64,000 bases of DNA, taken from positions 1-64,000 of the forward strand of contig NZ_JARDUB010000008.1 of the NCBI RefSeq assembly GCF_029360665.1, read 5' to 3'. Source of the DNA: Eudoraea chungangensis (GTDB lineage: Bacteria > Bacteroidota > Bacteroidia > Flavobacteriales > Flavobacteriaceae). Positions 56,285 through 64,000 of the stretch are shown in pieces (within the stretch, counting starts at the first letter, position 1; each line of letters starts with the position of its first letter). Under the pieces are notes generated by a model, which was not told where the DNA came from, searched no databases, and saw only the letters and a program-made list of their open reading frames with translations. Position numbers and translations under genes: made by a program.

Positions 56285-56929
56285 TTAATTTTTATGTATT
56301 GCGGATATTTTATTTATAAAACTTTCTATTTCTGCTATCTTTTTTACTCCTGGTTGTTTTTCAAATTTACTGTTTATGTCTAAGGCATAACAGTATTTTG
56401 CCATGGGAGATTTTAAAAAGCCATCTATTTTTTCCAAGTCATTCGGACCAATCCCTCCACTAAGGAAAAAGGGTTTTTTAGAGGGGTAATTTTGCAGTAA
56501 TGACCAGTTAAATTGTGAACCATTTCCACCGGGTAATTTCCCTTTGGTATCAAAGAGAAAGAAATCACAAACCCTTTCAAAGGGAAGCAATTTGTCAAAA
56601 TTAAAACTGTCTTTCAGTTGGAAGACTTTTATGATATTAATTTCCAACTTTCTCTCAAGGATTTCCTCTTTTAGGCTTTTGCAAAATTGAGGGGATTCTT
56701 TCCCGTGAAGTTGTATGGCTTGTAAATCATAGAGACTAATTTTTGAAAGAATCTCGCCAATGGACGCATCTACGAAAACACCAACTTTTTCAATGTTCTG
56801 ATTTAAATCCGGTAATGGGAGATTAAAAAATCTTGATGATGGTTCCCAGAAGATAAAGCCCAAGTAATCAGGCAATAGACCAGCTACTTCCAGAACATTT
56901 TCTCCCATTCCGCAAACTTTTAATTTCAT
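56285..56929 (-). CDS. trpF: Phosphoribosylanthranilate isomerase
   Basis: 214 residues, TIM barrel. The catalytic Cys lies in MKLKVCGM and the phosphate loop in FLSGGIGPNDL. ALDINSKFEKQPGVK is the family C-terminal motif. It overlaps trpC by 4 bp. Confidence 0.95.
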   Translation of the reverse strand: MKLKVCGMGENVLEVAGLLPDYLGFIFWEPSSRFFNLPLPDLNQNIEKVGVFVDASIGEILSKISLYDLQAIQLHGKESPQFCKSLKEEILERKLEINIIKVFQLKDSFNFDKLLPFERVCDFFLFDTKGKLPGGNGSQFNWSLLQNYPSKKPFFLSGGIGPNDLEKIDGFLKSPMAKYCYALDINSKFEKQPGVKKIAEIESFINKISAIHKN

Positions 56930-57711
56930 TTGTTTAGTTCCTTAATAAATTGATAGGCATTTTCTCCAGGATTTTTGGTGCGCATAAAATTTTCACCAAT
57001 TAAAAAACCTTTAAATCCTGCTGCTTTAAGTCCATTAATTGCGTCTATGGAACTAATACCACTTTCGGAGACTTTAATATACTCTTCAGGAATATGTCTG
57101 GCCAACTCATAACTGGTTTTTAGATCTACTCGAAAGGTTTTTAAATTCCTATTGTTAACACCTATCATGTCTATTTCCGGAAGAATAGACTTCTGTAATT
57201 CTTCTTGGTTGTGCACCTCTAAGAGAACATCCATTTCTAAACTCTTTGCCGTTTTAGAAAGTTGTTCTAGTTCTTTTTTATCCAGAATAGCCGCGATTAG
57301 CAAAATAGTGTCTGCTCCAAAAGACTTCGCTTCAATTAATTGGTATTCATCAATAATAAATTCCTTTCTTAAAAGAGAGGTGTTTACAGAGGCCCTAGCT
57401 AGGACTAAGTCGTCCAAGGAGCCACCAAAGTACTGCCCATCAGTTAAGATAGAAATTCCGGATACTCCGGCTTTTTCATAGGCCTTAACTACTTCAGAAA
57501 CACTTAAACTCTGATTGATAACCGACTTTGACGGCGATCTTCTCTTGTGTTCTGCTATAATCCCGGAGGTACTTTTATTTAGTTCCTGGGACATTGATAT
57601 TGTCTTCCGTTCAAAAAGTCTGGAAGCCTCCAAGGTTTTAATTGGGACTACTTCTTTTTTAAGAGCTACTTCAACTTTTTTACTCTTTACTATTTTATCC
57701 AGTATATCCAT
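56926..57711 (-). CDS. trpC: Indole-3-glycerol phosphate synthase
   Basis: 261 residues. The motif IIAEHKRRSPSKSVI carries the catalytic lysine, and IGVNNRNLKTF and VSESGI follow. It overlaps trpF by 4 bp and shares one base with trpD. Confidence 0.96.
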   Translation of the reverse strand: MDILDKIVKSKKVEVALKKEVVPIKTLEASRLFERKTISMSQELNKSTSGIIAEHKRRSPSKSVINQSLSVSEVVKAYEKAGVSGISILTDGQYFGGSLDDLVLARASVNTSLLRKEFIIDEYQLIEAKSFGADTILLIAAILDKKELEQLSKTAKSLEMDVLLEVHNQEELQKSILPEIDMIGVNNRNLKTFRVDLKTSYELARHIPEEYIKVSESGISSIDAINGLKAAGFKGFLIGENFMRTKNPGENAYQFIKELNK

Positions 57712-58703
57712 TATAAACTTAGTTCTTGTAATTTTTTTAAGGCTTGTAGGGCTTTCTTGCTTTCTAGCGATTCTTTAGCCTTTTCAAATCCTTCTAAAGG
57801 ACTTATTTCTTCGGCAGTGGCAATCGCCATTCCCGCATTGGCACAGACAACATTATTCTGAGCCTCCGTACCTTTTCCTTGTAGAATATTCAGAAAAATT
57901 TGAGCGGATGTGTCCACACTGTTTCCTCCTTCTATATCTCTAGAACTTACTTTTTTTACTCCAAAATCAATAGGCTCTAGCATACTCTCTGTAGCATTGG
58001 AAATTGTTTTGGTGCTACCTGTTAAGGAGATCTCATCGTATCCATCCAAGGCGTGAAGTATGGTGAACTTTTTATCTGTATTCTGATAGAGGTAGCCGTA
58101 TATCCTAGCCAGCTCTAAGTTAAAAACACCTACTATTTGATTTTTTGGAAAGGCCGGATTAACCATTGGTCCCAGCATATTAAAAAAGGTTTTCACTCCT
58201 AATTCCCTTCTAATCGGGGCAACATTTTTCATAGCCGGATGAAATAAAGGAGCGTGTAAAACACAGATCCCAGCCTCTTCTATAGATTTTTTGAGAAAGT
58301 CTTGGTCTTTGCTAAACTTTATGCCCAAAAACTCCATAACATTACTGCTTCCACAGGCAGAAGAAACTCCATAATTTCCATGTTTGGTAACTTTTATTCC
58401 GGCACCTGCCGTTACAAAGGAGGCCAGCGTGGAAATGTTAAAAGTATCTTTTCCATCTCCGCCAGTTCCGCAAAGGTCAATAGGATTAAATTCGGATAAG
58501 TCTACAGACAGACATAATTCTAGAAGTGCATCCCTAAATCCTTCTAATTCTTCAATTGTGATACTTCGCATCATATAAACCGTCAGGAAAGCAGCTATTT
58601 GGCTGTTGTTATAATTTCCTTTCGCAATGTTCACCAATACCTGTTTGGCATCTTCTTTGGAGAGAAGATCGTGGTTTATTAATTTGTTTAATACGGTTTT
58701 CAT
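57711..58703 (-). CDS. trpD: Anthranilate phosphoribosyltransferase
   Basis: 330 residues. Motifs are DLCGTGGDGKDTFNIST, KHGNYGVSSACGSSNVME and RRELGVKTFFNMLGPMVNP. It joins anthranilate and PRPP. It is not fused to trpG. Confidence 0.96.
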   Translation of the reverse strand: MKTVLNKLINHDLLSKEDAKQVLVNIAKGNYNNSQIAAFLTVYMMRSITIEELEGFRDALLELCLSVDLSEFNPIDLCGTGGDGKDTFNISTLASFVTAGAGIKVTKHGNYGVSSACGSSNVMEFLGIKFSKDQDFLKKSIEEAGICVLHAPLFHPAMKNVAPIRRELGVKTFFNMLGPMVNPAFPKNQIVGVFNLELARIYGYLYQNTDKKFTILHALDGYDEISLTGSTKTISNATESMLEPIDFGVKKVSSRDIEGGNSVDTSAQIFLNILQGKGTEAQNNVVCANAGMAIATAEEISPLEGFEKAKESLESKKALQALKKLQELSL

Positions 58704-58733
58704 ATTTCTATGTTTATAGCTAAAGGATTAAAA

Positions 58734-59297
58734 TTAAGAGTCTAACCAGTTTTTTAGTAGTTGTTTTCCCAGAGGGGTTAAAACCGATTCTGGATGAAAT
58801 TGAACCGCTGTAATATTATGGGTACGATGTCTTAGGGACATTAGTTGACCATTTTCATCAAAGGCAGTAGCAATAAGTTCCTTGGGAAGCTTGGGGTCAA
58901 CAACCCAGGAATGGTATCTTCCTACGGTTATTTCATTGGGCATTCCTTTATAAATAGGATCATCCGCGGCGATACTGATTTGAGTTGCAACCCCATGATA
59001 AACTTTATCCAGATTAATTAATTTTCCACCAAACACTTCGCCGATCGCCTGTTGCCCAAGACAAACACCAAATATTTTTTTTGTTTTGGCGTACTTTTTA
59101 ATAATTGTTTTAAGCAAGCCAGCCTCCTCGGGAATACCGGGCCCAGGGGACAATACTAAATTGTCAAAATCTTCTACCTCCTCCAGCCTTAATTGATCAT
59201 TTCTCTTAACTTCTACTTCACAGCCTAAGTCTTCCAGGTAGTGAACCAGGTTATAGGTGAAACTATCGTAATTATCTATTACCAGTACTCTTTTCAT
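58734..59297 (-). CDS. trpG: Anthranilate synthase component II (glutamine amidotransferase)
   Basis: 187 residues, class I glutamine amidotransferase. LSPGPGIPEEAG, the nucleophile in GVCLGQQAI and the His-Glu pair in VQFHPESVLTP are present. It supplies ammonia to TrpE. Confidence 0.96.
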   Translation of the reverse strand: MKRVLVIDNYDSFTYNLVHYLEDLGCEVEVKRNDQLRLEEVEDFDNLVLSPGPGIPEEAGLLKTIIKKYAKTKKIFGVCLGQQAIGEVFGGKLINLDKVYHGVATQISIAADDPIYKGMPNEITVGRYHSWVVDPKLPKELIATAFDENGQLMSLRHRTHNITAVQFHPESVLTPLGKQLLKNWLDS

Positions 59298-59306
59298 TGT
59301 TTTTAT

Positions 59307-60704
59307 TTAAATAGTTTCAGCTAATTCCAAGGCCTTATTAAGGGCACCAAGTTTATTATAAGTTTCTTCTAATTCTTTGTCGGGATCAGAAGCGGCAACC
59401 AAACCGGCTCCAGCCTGGAAATAGAGTAAATGATCTTTACTTAGAAAGGTTCTAATCATTATGGCATGATTAAAGTTTCCTTCAAAATCCATAAAACCTA
59501 TCGCTCCTCCATAATAGGCCCTGTTGGTGACTTCATATTTGTCAATTAGTTGCATTGCCATATGTTTAGGAGCTCCACTCAGCGTTCCTGCGGGAAACGT
59601 ATCTGCCACGACATTCATTGTTGGTATTTCACCCTTTTTCTGACCGGTTACCTTCGAAACCAAATGAATTACATGTGAAAAATATTGAACCTCTCGATAG
59701 TTCTCTACATTAACTAGGTTGCCGTTTCTGCTCAGATCATTCCTGGCTAGGTCTACCAGCATTACGTGTTCGCTATTTTCTTTATCGTCTTCTGTAAGTT
59801 GTTTTGCTAATAGGGCATCTTCTTCATCATTTCCGGTTCTTTTAAAGGTACCGGCAATAGGATGGATTTCTGCTCGATTGTCTTTTACGATTAATTGTGC
59901 TTCGGGCGAACTTCCAAAAATTTTAAATCCACCGTAGTCAAAGTAGAATAGATATGGAGAGGGGTTTATGGATCTCAGCGCTCTATAGACATTAAATTCA
60001 TCTCCTTTAAATCCTTGTTCAAATCTTCTGGACAATACAAGTTGAAAAACATCTCCTCGTTTGCAGTGTTTCTTGGCAAAACGTACATGTTCTTTATACT
60101 CCTCATCTCTAAGATTGGAGCTTAGCTCGCCGTCTCTCTCAAAAGAATAGGTGGCAAAATTTCTAATATTTAATAATTGTTCTATTTCACTGATGTTGTT
60201 TTCGGTATTATAGCAATGCGCAAAAATGTAGGCTTCATTTTTAAAATGATTAATGGCAATGATATTTTGATATACTGCATAATATATATCAGGGATGGCT
60301 ATTTTCTCTTTTTTTGGGGTAATTTCAATATCTTCAAAATAACGGACTGCATCATAGGAAAGATAGCCAAACAAACCATTATTGATGAATTTAAACTCAT
60401 TTGCCGTTGATTTGAACAGCAAACTGAAGTCATGAAGTTCCTTTACCACAGTGGTTTTATCCTTTATGTCAGATTCCGAAGAGGTATGGTCAGGAAAGGT
60501 TTTTGAGATTTGTTCATTTTCTACCTTAATTGAAGCAATAGGATTACAGCAGATATATGAAAAAGTGTTATCGTTTGCTCTATAATCACTACTTTCTAGT
60601 AAAATACTGTTTGGAAATCTATCTCTAATTTTTAAATAGACACTTACAGGCGTAATAGTATCGGCAAGTATTTTTTTATAATGCGTTTTTAATTTATAGG
60701 CCAT
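59307..60704 (-). CDS. trpE: Anthranilate synthase component I
   Basis: 465 residues with the chorismate-binding C-terminal domain: FGSSPEAQLIV, IHPIAGTFKRTGNDEEDALL, LVDLARNDLSRNG and AGTLSGAPKHMAM. An N-terminal regulatory part includes LLESSD, the usual tryptophan feedback segment. It is the first structural gene, 39 bp downstream of the attenuator hairpin. Confidence 0.97.
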   Translation of the reverse strand: MAYKLKTHYKKILADTITPVSVYLKIRDRFPNSILLESSDYRANDNTFSYICCNPIASIKVENEQISKTFPDHTSSESDIKDKTTVVKELHDFSLLFKSTANEFKFINNGLFGYLSYDAVRYFEDIEITPKKEKIAIPDIYYAVYQNIIAINHFKNEAYIFAHCYNTENNISEIEQLLNIRNFATYSFERDGELSSNLRDEEYKEHVRFAKKHCKRGDVFQLVLSRRFEQGFKGDEFNVYRALRSINPSPYLFYFDYGGFKIFGSSPEAQLIVKDNRAEIHPIAGTFKRTGNDEEDALLAKQLTEDDKENSEHVMLVDLARNDLSRNGNLVNVENYREVQYFSHVIHLVSKVTGQKKGEIPTMNVVADTFPAGTLSGAPKHMAMQLIDKYEVTNRAYYGGAIGFMDFEGNFNHAIMIRTFLSKDHLLYFQAGAGLVAASDPDKELEETYNKLGALNKALELAETI

Positions 60705-60743
60705 AATGGGTTTTTATTTCAGCGAACAATTCGTTTAAAAAGT

Positions 60744-60775
60744 AAAAAGGCTTGTCGTGATAGACAAGCCTTTTT
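60744..60775 (-). terminator. trp attenuator terminator
   Basis: On the minus strand AAAAAGGCTTGTC and GACAAGCCTTTTT form a 13-bp perfect stem around a TATCAC loop, followed by a second T-run. It sits between the leader peptide and trpE. Confidence 0.92.
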
Positions 60776-60810
60776 AAATAGTATAACTACAATGGTGCTT
60801 AGATCACGAC
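60754..60810 (-). promoter_or_regulatory. Antiterminator pairing of the trp leader
   Basis: The leader sequence GTCGTGAT (60803-60810, spanning the leader stop codon) is perfectly complementary to ATCACGAC (60754-60761). The latter covers the terminator loop and the start of its 3' arm. An adjacent AAGC (60797-60800) can pair with GCTT in the terminator 5' arm (60766-60769). A separate CACCA (60793-60797) can pair with the Trp codons. The two main structures are mutually exclusive. Confidence 0.8.
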
Positions 60811-60860
60811 GTTTGACGTAATAAGTTCCACCACCAAGTATTTACTATTGTTTTTTTCAT
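60804..60860 (-). CDS. trpL: trp operon leader peptide with three consecutive Trp codons
   Basis: The 18-residue peptide is MKKTIVNTWWWNLLRQTS, with ATG at 60860 and TGA at 60804-60806. Three TGG codons in a row (60828-60836) sit in the middle. Such a run is very unlikely by chance ahead of trpE and is the hallmark of ribosome-mediated attenuation. The stop codon lies within the antiterminator arm, so a ribosome finishing the peptide would block antitermination. One stalled at the Trp codons, ending at least 17 nt away, would leave it free. The ATG follows the -7 box by 5 nt. Confidence 0.93.
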   Translation of the reverse strand: MKKTIVNTWWWNLLRQTS

Positions 60861-60865
60861 TGAGT

Positions 60866-60896
60866 CAAATATATAAAGGAATTTGATAATTGCAAA
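60866..60896 (-). promoter_or_regulatory. trp operon promoter
   Basis: On the minus strand a -33 TTTG (60893-60896) and a -7 TATATTTG (60866-60873) are exactly 19 nt apart, a perfect Bacteroidota promoter. The leader ATG begins 5 nt after the -7 box, so transcription probably starts at or next to it. Confidence 0.85.
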
Positions 60897-60961
60897 TGAA
60901 TTTTAAGGAAATATAAGTCTTGGGGGTTTTAGTTTACAAATACCTGTATTGTGTTTTTGCA

Positions 60962-62521
60962 TTAGAACTTTAGCTCTAACCTTTCGGATCTGTACAAGAT
61001 ATCTGTTTGTCCCCAATTACCCGTTTGCCCATAATTCCGAACTTCAGTACTATTTTCGTTTTTGAAATACAAAGAGGCTTCAAAAACTTCTTCCCTTGTA
61101 GCATAGTCTACCTCTACAATTTTGCCATGAAGAACTGCTCCCCTAGTTAGGTATCCCGAGGTAATTAAGATATTATTTTCTTCGGCAAGATAATCTACAT
61201 CTCCAATAATGGTTGAGAAGAATTCTTCCCCTCTTTGTTTTCCATATTGCCAAACCTGTTCTACTGTTTTGTCTGCTTCGTTTATTTTGTATTCTACTGC
61301 CCGCGAGTAGTGTACCTCATTGTTGTAATTTCGATACGTACCATTGTCAAAAACCAATAGATTGTCATTTGGTAGTATAACAGGCGCATGCATACCCCAA
61401 GGAAAATCGAAACTCTCACTACTTTCGGTACCTTCCTGAACATTTTTGGGATAGGCAACTCCTTTAGAATTTACTGCGGTTAATAAAAAGGATTTGGTTT
61501 CAAAACCATCTCCATTTCTACCAGATTTACCCCATTTTCTATTTGGAGCTATGATCCATTGAAGAGAATCTTTCCATGAGAGCTTAATCAATCCTTGATT
61601 TTTTCCTGAAACTATTATAGAGTTATCTTTATCATCAAATGCCAGGCCATTCATGTGCAACCAATCCCCGGGTCTAAAAAAGTTTAGTTCATTTCTGCTT
61701 ACATCCAAATTTTTGCCCAAATCCCAAACTTTGACAATTTTGGATTCTTTACGATTGAACACCATTACAAAATCACTGTCCGATTGTACCATCTTATCGT
61801 CTAATCTAATAAACTGCCTTCTAATTCCCACACAAATCAGCAAATTGCCATCCGGTAACTCAACGACATCGTGATGCATCCCAAAGTTATTGTCTATCTC
61901 GGTTTCCTTTAATAGTTTTCCCAACATGTCGAATTCGTAAATAACATGCCTGCTAACCATTAGTATCGTACCATCTTTTAGGCGCTGAAACGGGCTTACC
62001 ATTTTTCCTGCAAAGCTTAAATCCAAATACCATCTTACCTCTCCTTCATCATCAAAAAATAAGGGTCCCGATTTAAACTTTCCATTGTTTGCAAAATGAA
62101 TATCGCAGGCGTGTATTCCTGGAGCCATTTTATCTCGATTAATCTTATTTATTTTAATATCGGGAAAATAACTTGGGGTTTTCTCCGTCTTTATTTCTAT
62201 GGTGTCTAAAACTTGTCCTCCCTCAAAATCTAGAGTAATCGCGACTTTATTTAATCGGTCTGGATAGAGTCCTAATACTGGGATTTCTAATTTTTTTGAG
62301 TTTAAATTAAAACTATGTTCTATTGGATTATTACCCAAAACCTTTATCGTGGCATTACAAGGTTTATCTGCATCCACTGTCACTAGTGCCGTCAATGGAG
62401 ATATTTTATAAGGATTCAAGGTAGAGTCTATGGAGTATTCGAGTTGAGATCCGCAACTACTTAATATTAGTAGTGCCAAAATTAGCGAATACCATGTAAA
62501 AGGTATTGTTTTTAAGGACAT
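60962..62521 (-). CDS. Arylsulfotransferase (ASST)-family lipoprotein
   Basis: 519 residues from the ATG at 62521. A TTG two codons upstream is rejected. A lipobox (LILSSC) gives an outer or inner membrane lipoprotein. An N-terminal beta domain (about 30-115) precedes the beta-propeller with MHHDVVELPDGNLL, DWLHMNGLAFDDKDNSIIVSG and WGMHAPVILPNDNLLVFDNG, histidine-bearing blade motifs as in aryl-sulfate sulfotransferases. Substrates would be aryl sulfates. It ends 66 bp before the trp promoter. Confidence 0.8.
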   Translation of the reverse strand: MSLKTIPFTWYSLILALLILSSCGSQLEYSIDSTLNPYKISPLTALVTVDADKPCNATIKVLGNNPIEHSFNLNSKKLEIPVLGLYPDRLNKVAITLDFEGGQVLDTIEIKTEKTPSYFPDIKINKINRDKMAPGIHACDIHFANNGKFKSGPLFFDDEGEVRWYLDLSFAGKMVSPFQRLKDGTILMVSRHVIYEFDMLGKLLKETEIDNNFGMHHDVVELPDGNLLICVGIRRQFIRLDDKMVQSDSDFVMVFNRKESKIVKVWDLGKNLDVSRNELNFFRPGDWLHMNGLAFDDKDNSIIVSGKNQGLIKLSWKDSLQWIIAPNRKWGKSGRNGDGFETKSFLLTAVNSKGVAYPKNVQEGTESSESFDFPWGMHAPVILPNDNLLVFDNGTYRNYNNEVHYSRAVEYKINEADKTVEQVWQYGKQRGEEFFSTIIGDVDYLAEENNILITSGYLTRGAVLHGKIVEVDYATREEVFEASLYFKNENSTEVRNYGQTGNWGQTDILYRSERLELKF

Positions 62522-62651
62522 TGTCAATTTTTCATCAAAAATAAAACTTTAGATCCTATTTAGTTACTCTTTTACATCGAAAATAGTTTCCTTGGCCGAA
62601 AACATATACTGGTTTAATAGGTAATAGCAAGACGCAAGTACTTTTAAAAAC

Positions 62652-62686
62652 AAAAAATCCTGAATACAATTTCTGTATCCAGGATT
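62652..62686 (-). terminator. Intrinsic terminator after the YceI gene
   Basis: On the minus strand AATCCTGGATACA and TGTATTCAGGATT pair with one mismatch around GAAAT, followed by TTTTTTGTTTTT. Confidence 0.85.
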
Positions 62687-62706
62687 AATATGCATAAGGG
62701 GGTGAC

Positions 62707-63285
62707 TTAGAATTCTAAGTCGACTACCAAGTCAAATTCATCGTAAATAGTTTTGTCGCCCAAATCATCAAAGAAACTTCCAGAACCATATTTTACATCA
62801 TACTGTGCTCTGTCAACTTTTAAAGTTGCAGTTGCCTTGCTTCCATATACAGAAACATCAAAGGTTACAGGCTTTGTAATTCCTTTCACTGTTAAGTCTC
62901 CGGTTACTTCATAGGAATTTTTTCCAGTAGCTTTTATATTTTTAAACACAATAGAAGAGGTTGGAAATTTTTCAACACCAAAGAAATCATCCGACTTTAA
63001 GTGACCTTCCAGTTTTCCCTTGTATTCTCCTTCTAAATCGGTAGATACCAATGAAGTCATATCTACTTCAAATTCTCCGCCACTTAATTTTCCATCTTCG
63101 AACATTAGGGCACCAGATTTTAGGTCTACAGTTCCGGTATGTGAGCCAGTAACTTTGTAGGCCTTCCAGGTCACGGTGCTTTCACTAACTTTTACATCTT
63201 TCTTTTCTTCTTTTACGGGGTTGTTAGCTATAGCCAAACCACTAAATACAACAGTCATTGCAATACTTAATATACTCTTTCTCAT
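62707..63285 (-). CDS. YceI-family protein, exported
   Basis: 192 residues from the ATG at 63285. The 37-codon extension overlaps the nitroreductase gene and is rejected. A signal peptide ends near residue 21 (AIAN). The YceI lipocalin-like barrel shows VTGSHTGTVDLKSG, FPTSSIVFKNI and DLTVKGITKPVTFDV. It probably binds isoprenoid lipids in the periplasm. Confidence 0.93.
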   Translation of the reverse strand: MRKSILSIAMTVVFSGLAIANNPVKEEKKDVKVSESTVTWKAYKVTGSHTGTVDLKSGALMFEDGKLSGGEFEVDMTSLVSTDLEGEYKGKLEGHLKSDDFFGVEKFPTSSIVFKNIKATGKNSYEVTGDLTVKGITKPVTFDVSVYGSKATATLKVDRAQYDVKYGSGSFFDDLGDKTIYDEFDLVVDLEF

Positions 63286-63313
63286 TTTTCTTGTTTTTAA
63301 ATTTGTTAAAGGT

Positions 63314-63952
63314 TTATATATGTGTAAATAATTCTTCTTTGGGAGCACGTACTTTTTTATAGTGTTGTGTCTCGTCTTCTTGTGCTCTATAACCAAGAGC
63401 TACCACTACAGAGGCGTTCAAGCCTTTTTCGTCGAGATTCAGTAGCTTGTTATAAGCTTCCGGTTCAAAGCCCTCTAATGGACAGCTATCTATCTTCAGG
63501 GACGCTGCGGCAGAGAGTAAATTTCCCACGGCCAAATAGACTTGTTTAGCTGTCCATTGGGCTTTTGTGTCCTTTGGAAGCTGCAGGAGTTTGGATTTCA
63601 TGAAGTCTCCATAACCCTCCAATCCCTTTGCGGGAATATTTCTCGTTTCACTTACATTGTGAAGATAGCTGTCTATAAGCTTGGAATTAAAATCAACTTG
63701 ATTTGCAAATACAATTAGATGGGATGCGTCGGTGATTTGACTTTGACCCCATGAAGACGGTTTTAATTGTTTGCGTAAATCCTTATCGGTAATTACAAAA
63801 ACATGATAGGGTTGTAGTCCATAGGAGGATGCACTTAGCCTTATGGCTTCTAAAACCTCTTCTAGGTCGTCCCTAGAAATTTGACGTTCACTATCAAACT
63901 TTTTAGTGGCATACCGCCATTTTAGGTTGTTATTATATTCGTTCATTTTCAT
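63314..63952 (-). CDS. Nitroreductase-family NAD(P)H oxidoreductase
   Basis: 212 residues with FMN-binding motifs: WRYATKKFD at the start, LSASSYGLQPYHVFVI and the C-terminal VVALGYRAQEDETQHYKKVR. It resembles NfsB/dihydropteridine reductase-like enzymes. It shares one base with the preceding gene (TAATG), so it is coupled to it. The in-frame ATG at 63946 is an alternative start. Confidence 0.9.
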   Translation of the reverse strand: MKMNEYNNNLKWRYATKKFDSERQISRDDLEEVLEAIRLSASSYGLQPYHVFVITDKDLRKQLKPSSWGQSQITDASHLIVFANQVDFNSKLIDSYLHNVSETRNIPAKGLEGYGDFMKSKLLQLPKDTKAQWTAKQVYLAVGNLLSAAASLKIDSCPLEGFEPEAYNKLLNLDEKGLNASVVVALGYRAQEDETQHYKKVRAPKEELFTHI

Positions 63953-64000
63953 TAAAATTTATCTAATAAATTATTCAATTCTTGTAATTCGTTGTGGGTG
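63952..64000 (-). CDS. C-terminal end of an upstream gene, possibly a MarR-family regulator
   Basis: The last 15 codons are THNELQELNNLLDKF followed by TAA, overlapping the nitroreductase ATG by one base. The helical LNNLLDKF ending resembles MarR-family C-termini and MarR genes often precede nitroreductases, but the evidence is thin. Confidence 0.4.
   Translation of the reverse strand, partial: THNELQELNNLLDKF

Overview
The window is AT-rich, densely packed chromosomal DNA from a member of the Bacteroidota, most likely a marine flavobacterium (family Flavobacteriaceae). Three things support this. Many promoters show the Bacteroidota -7 box TAnnTTTG, sometimes with a -33 TTTG. Signal peptides end in the typical ...NAQ or ...SQ pattern. 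The gene neighbourhoods are ones common in Flavobacteriia (rsfS-ftsH-LUD-cdsA-psd-ACBP; Nif3-like with a zinc-ribbon-derived protein; DUF6702 with an M1 peptidase; sigma/RskA). I see no rRNA, tRNA, insertion sequence, prophage or CRISPR array. The genus assignment is not attempted.

Layout. 1-2281 (minus) is the N-terminal 760 codons of a large secreted repeat protein whose gene leaves the window through a nearly perfect 228-bp tandem repeat. 2635-9004 holds cell-envelope and secreted proteins: two carboxypeptidase-regulatory-like paralogs, a DUF6702 protein, an M1 aminopeptidase and two tandem unknown secreted paralogs. 9273-17585 contains tatA, a PAP2 phosphatase, an O-methyltransferase, the kynurenine genes kynU and kmo, an MFS transporter and clpP. 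17644-30518 contains a zinc-ribbon-family protein that has lost its cysteines, a Nif3-like protein, lpxK, a hybrid histidine kinase, lipA, two ECF sigma factors, a frameshifted anti-sigma gene, murB, an aminotransferase, an aspartyl protease with PDZ and a DUF1573 protein. 30718-54065 is largely housekeeping: valS, a sterol-desaturase-like protein, psd, cdsA, ftsH, rsfS, birA, pyrE, coaD, ddl, rluD, yaaA, ppc and an M20 peptidase. 54330-60896 is a complete tryptophan operon, trpEGDCFBA. The end holds an arylsulfotransferase-like lipoprotein, a YceI protein, a nitroreductase and the tail of a probable MarR regulator.

The clearest regulatory system is upstream of trpE. A TTTG-N19-TATATTTG promoter drives an 18-codon leader peptide with three consecutive Trp codons. 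It is followed by a strong intrinsic terminator and an alternative pairing that would break that terminator. This is a complete ribosome-mediated attenuator whose leader ORF begins only 5 nt after the -7 box, so its mRNA is probably leaderless. Similar -7 boxes lie 3-5 nt before other start codons here (tatA, pyrE, the GNAT gene), pointing to leaderless transcription as a recurring design. Tryptophan degradation by the kynurenine route (kynU, kmo) is encoded in the same window.

The other notable item is a 2-nt insertion that splits the RskA-like anti-sigma gene directly downstream of its ECF sigma factor, which would be expected to release the sigma factor if it is not a sequencing error.
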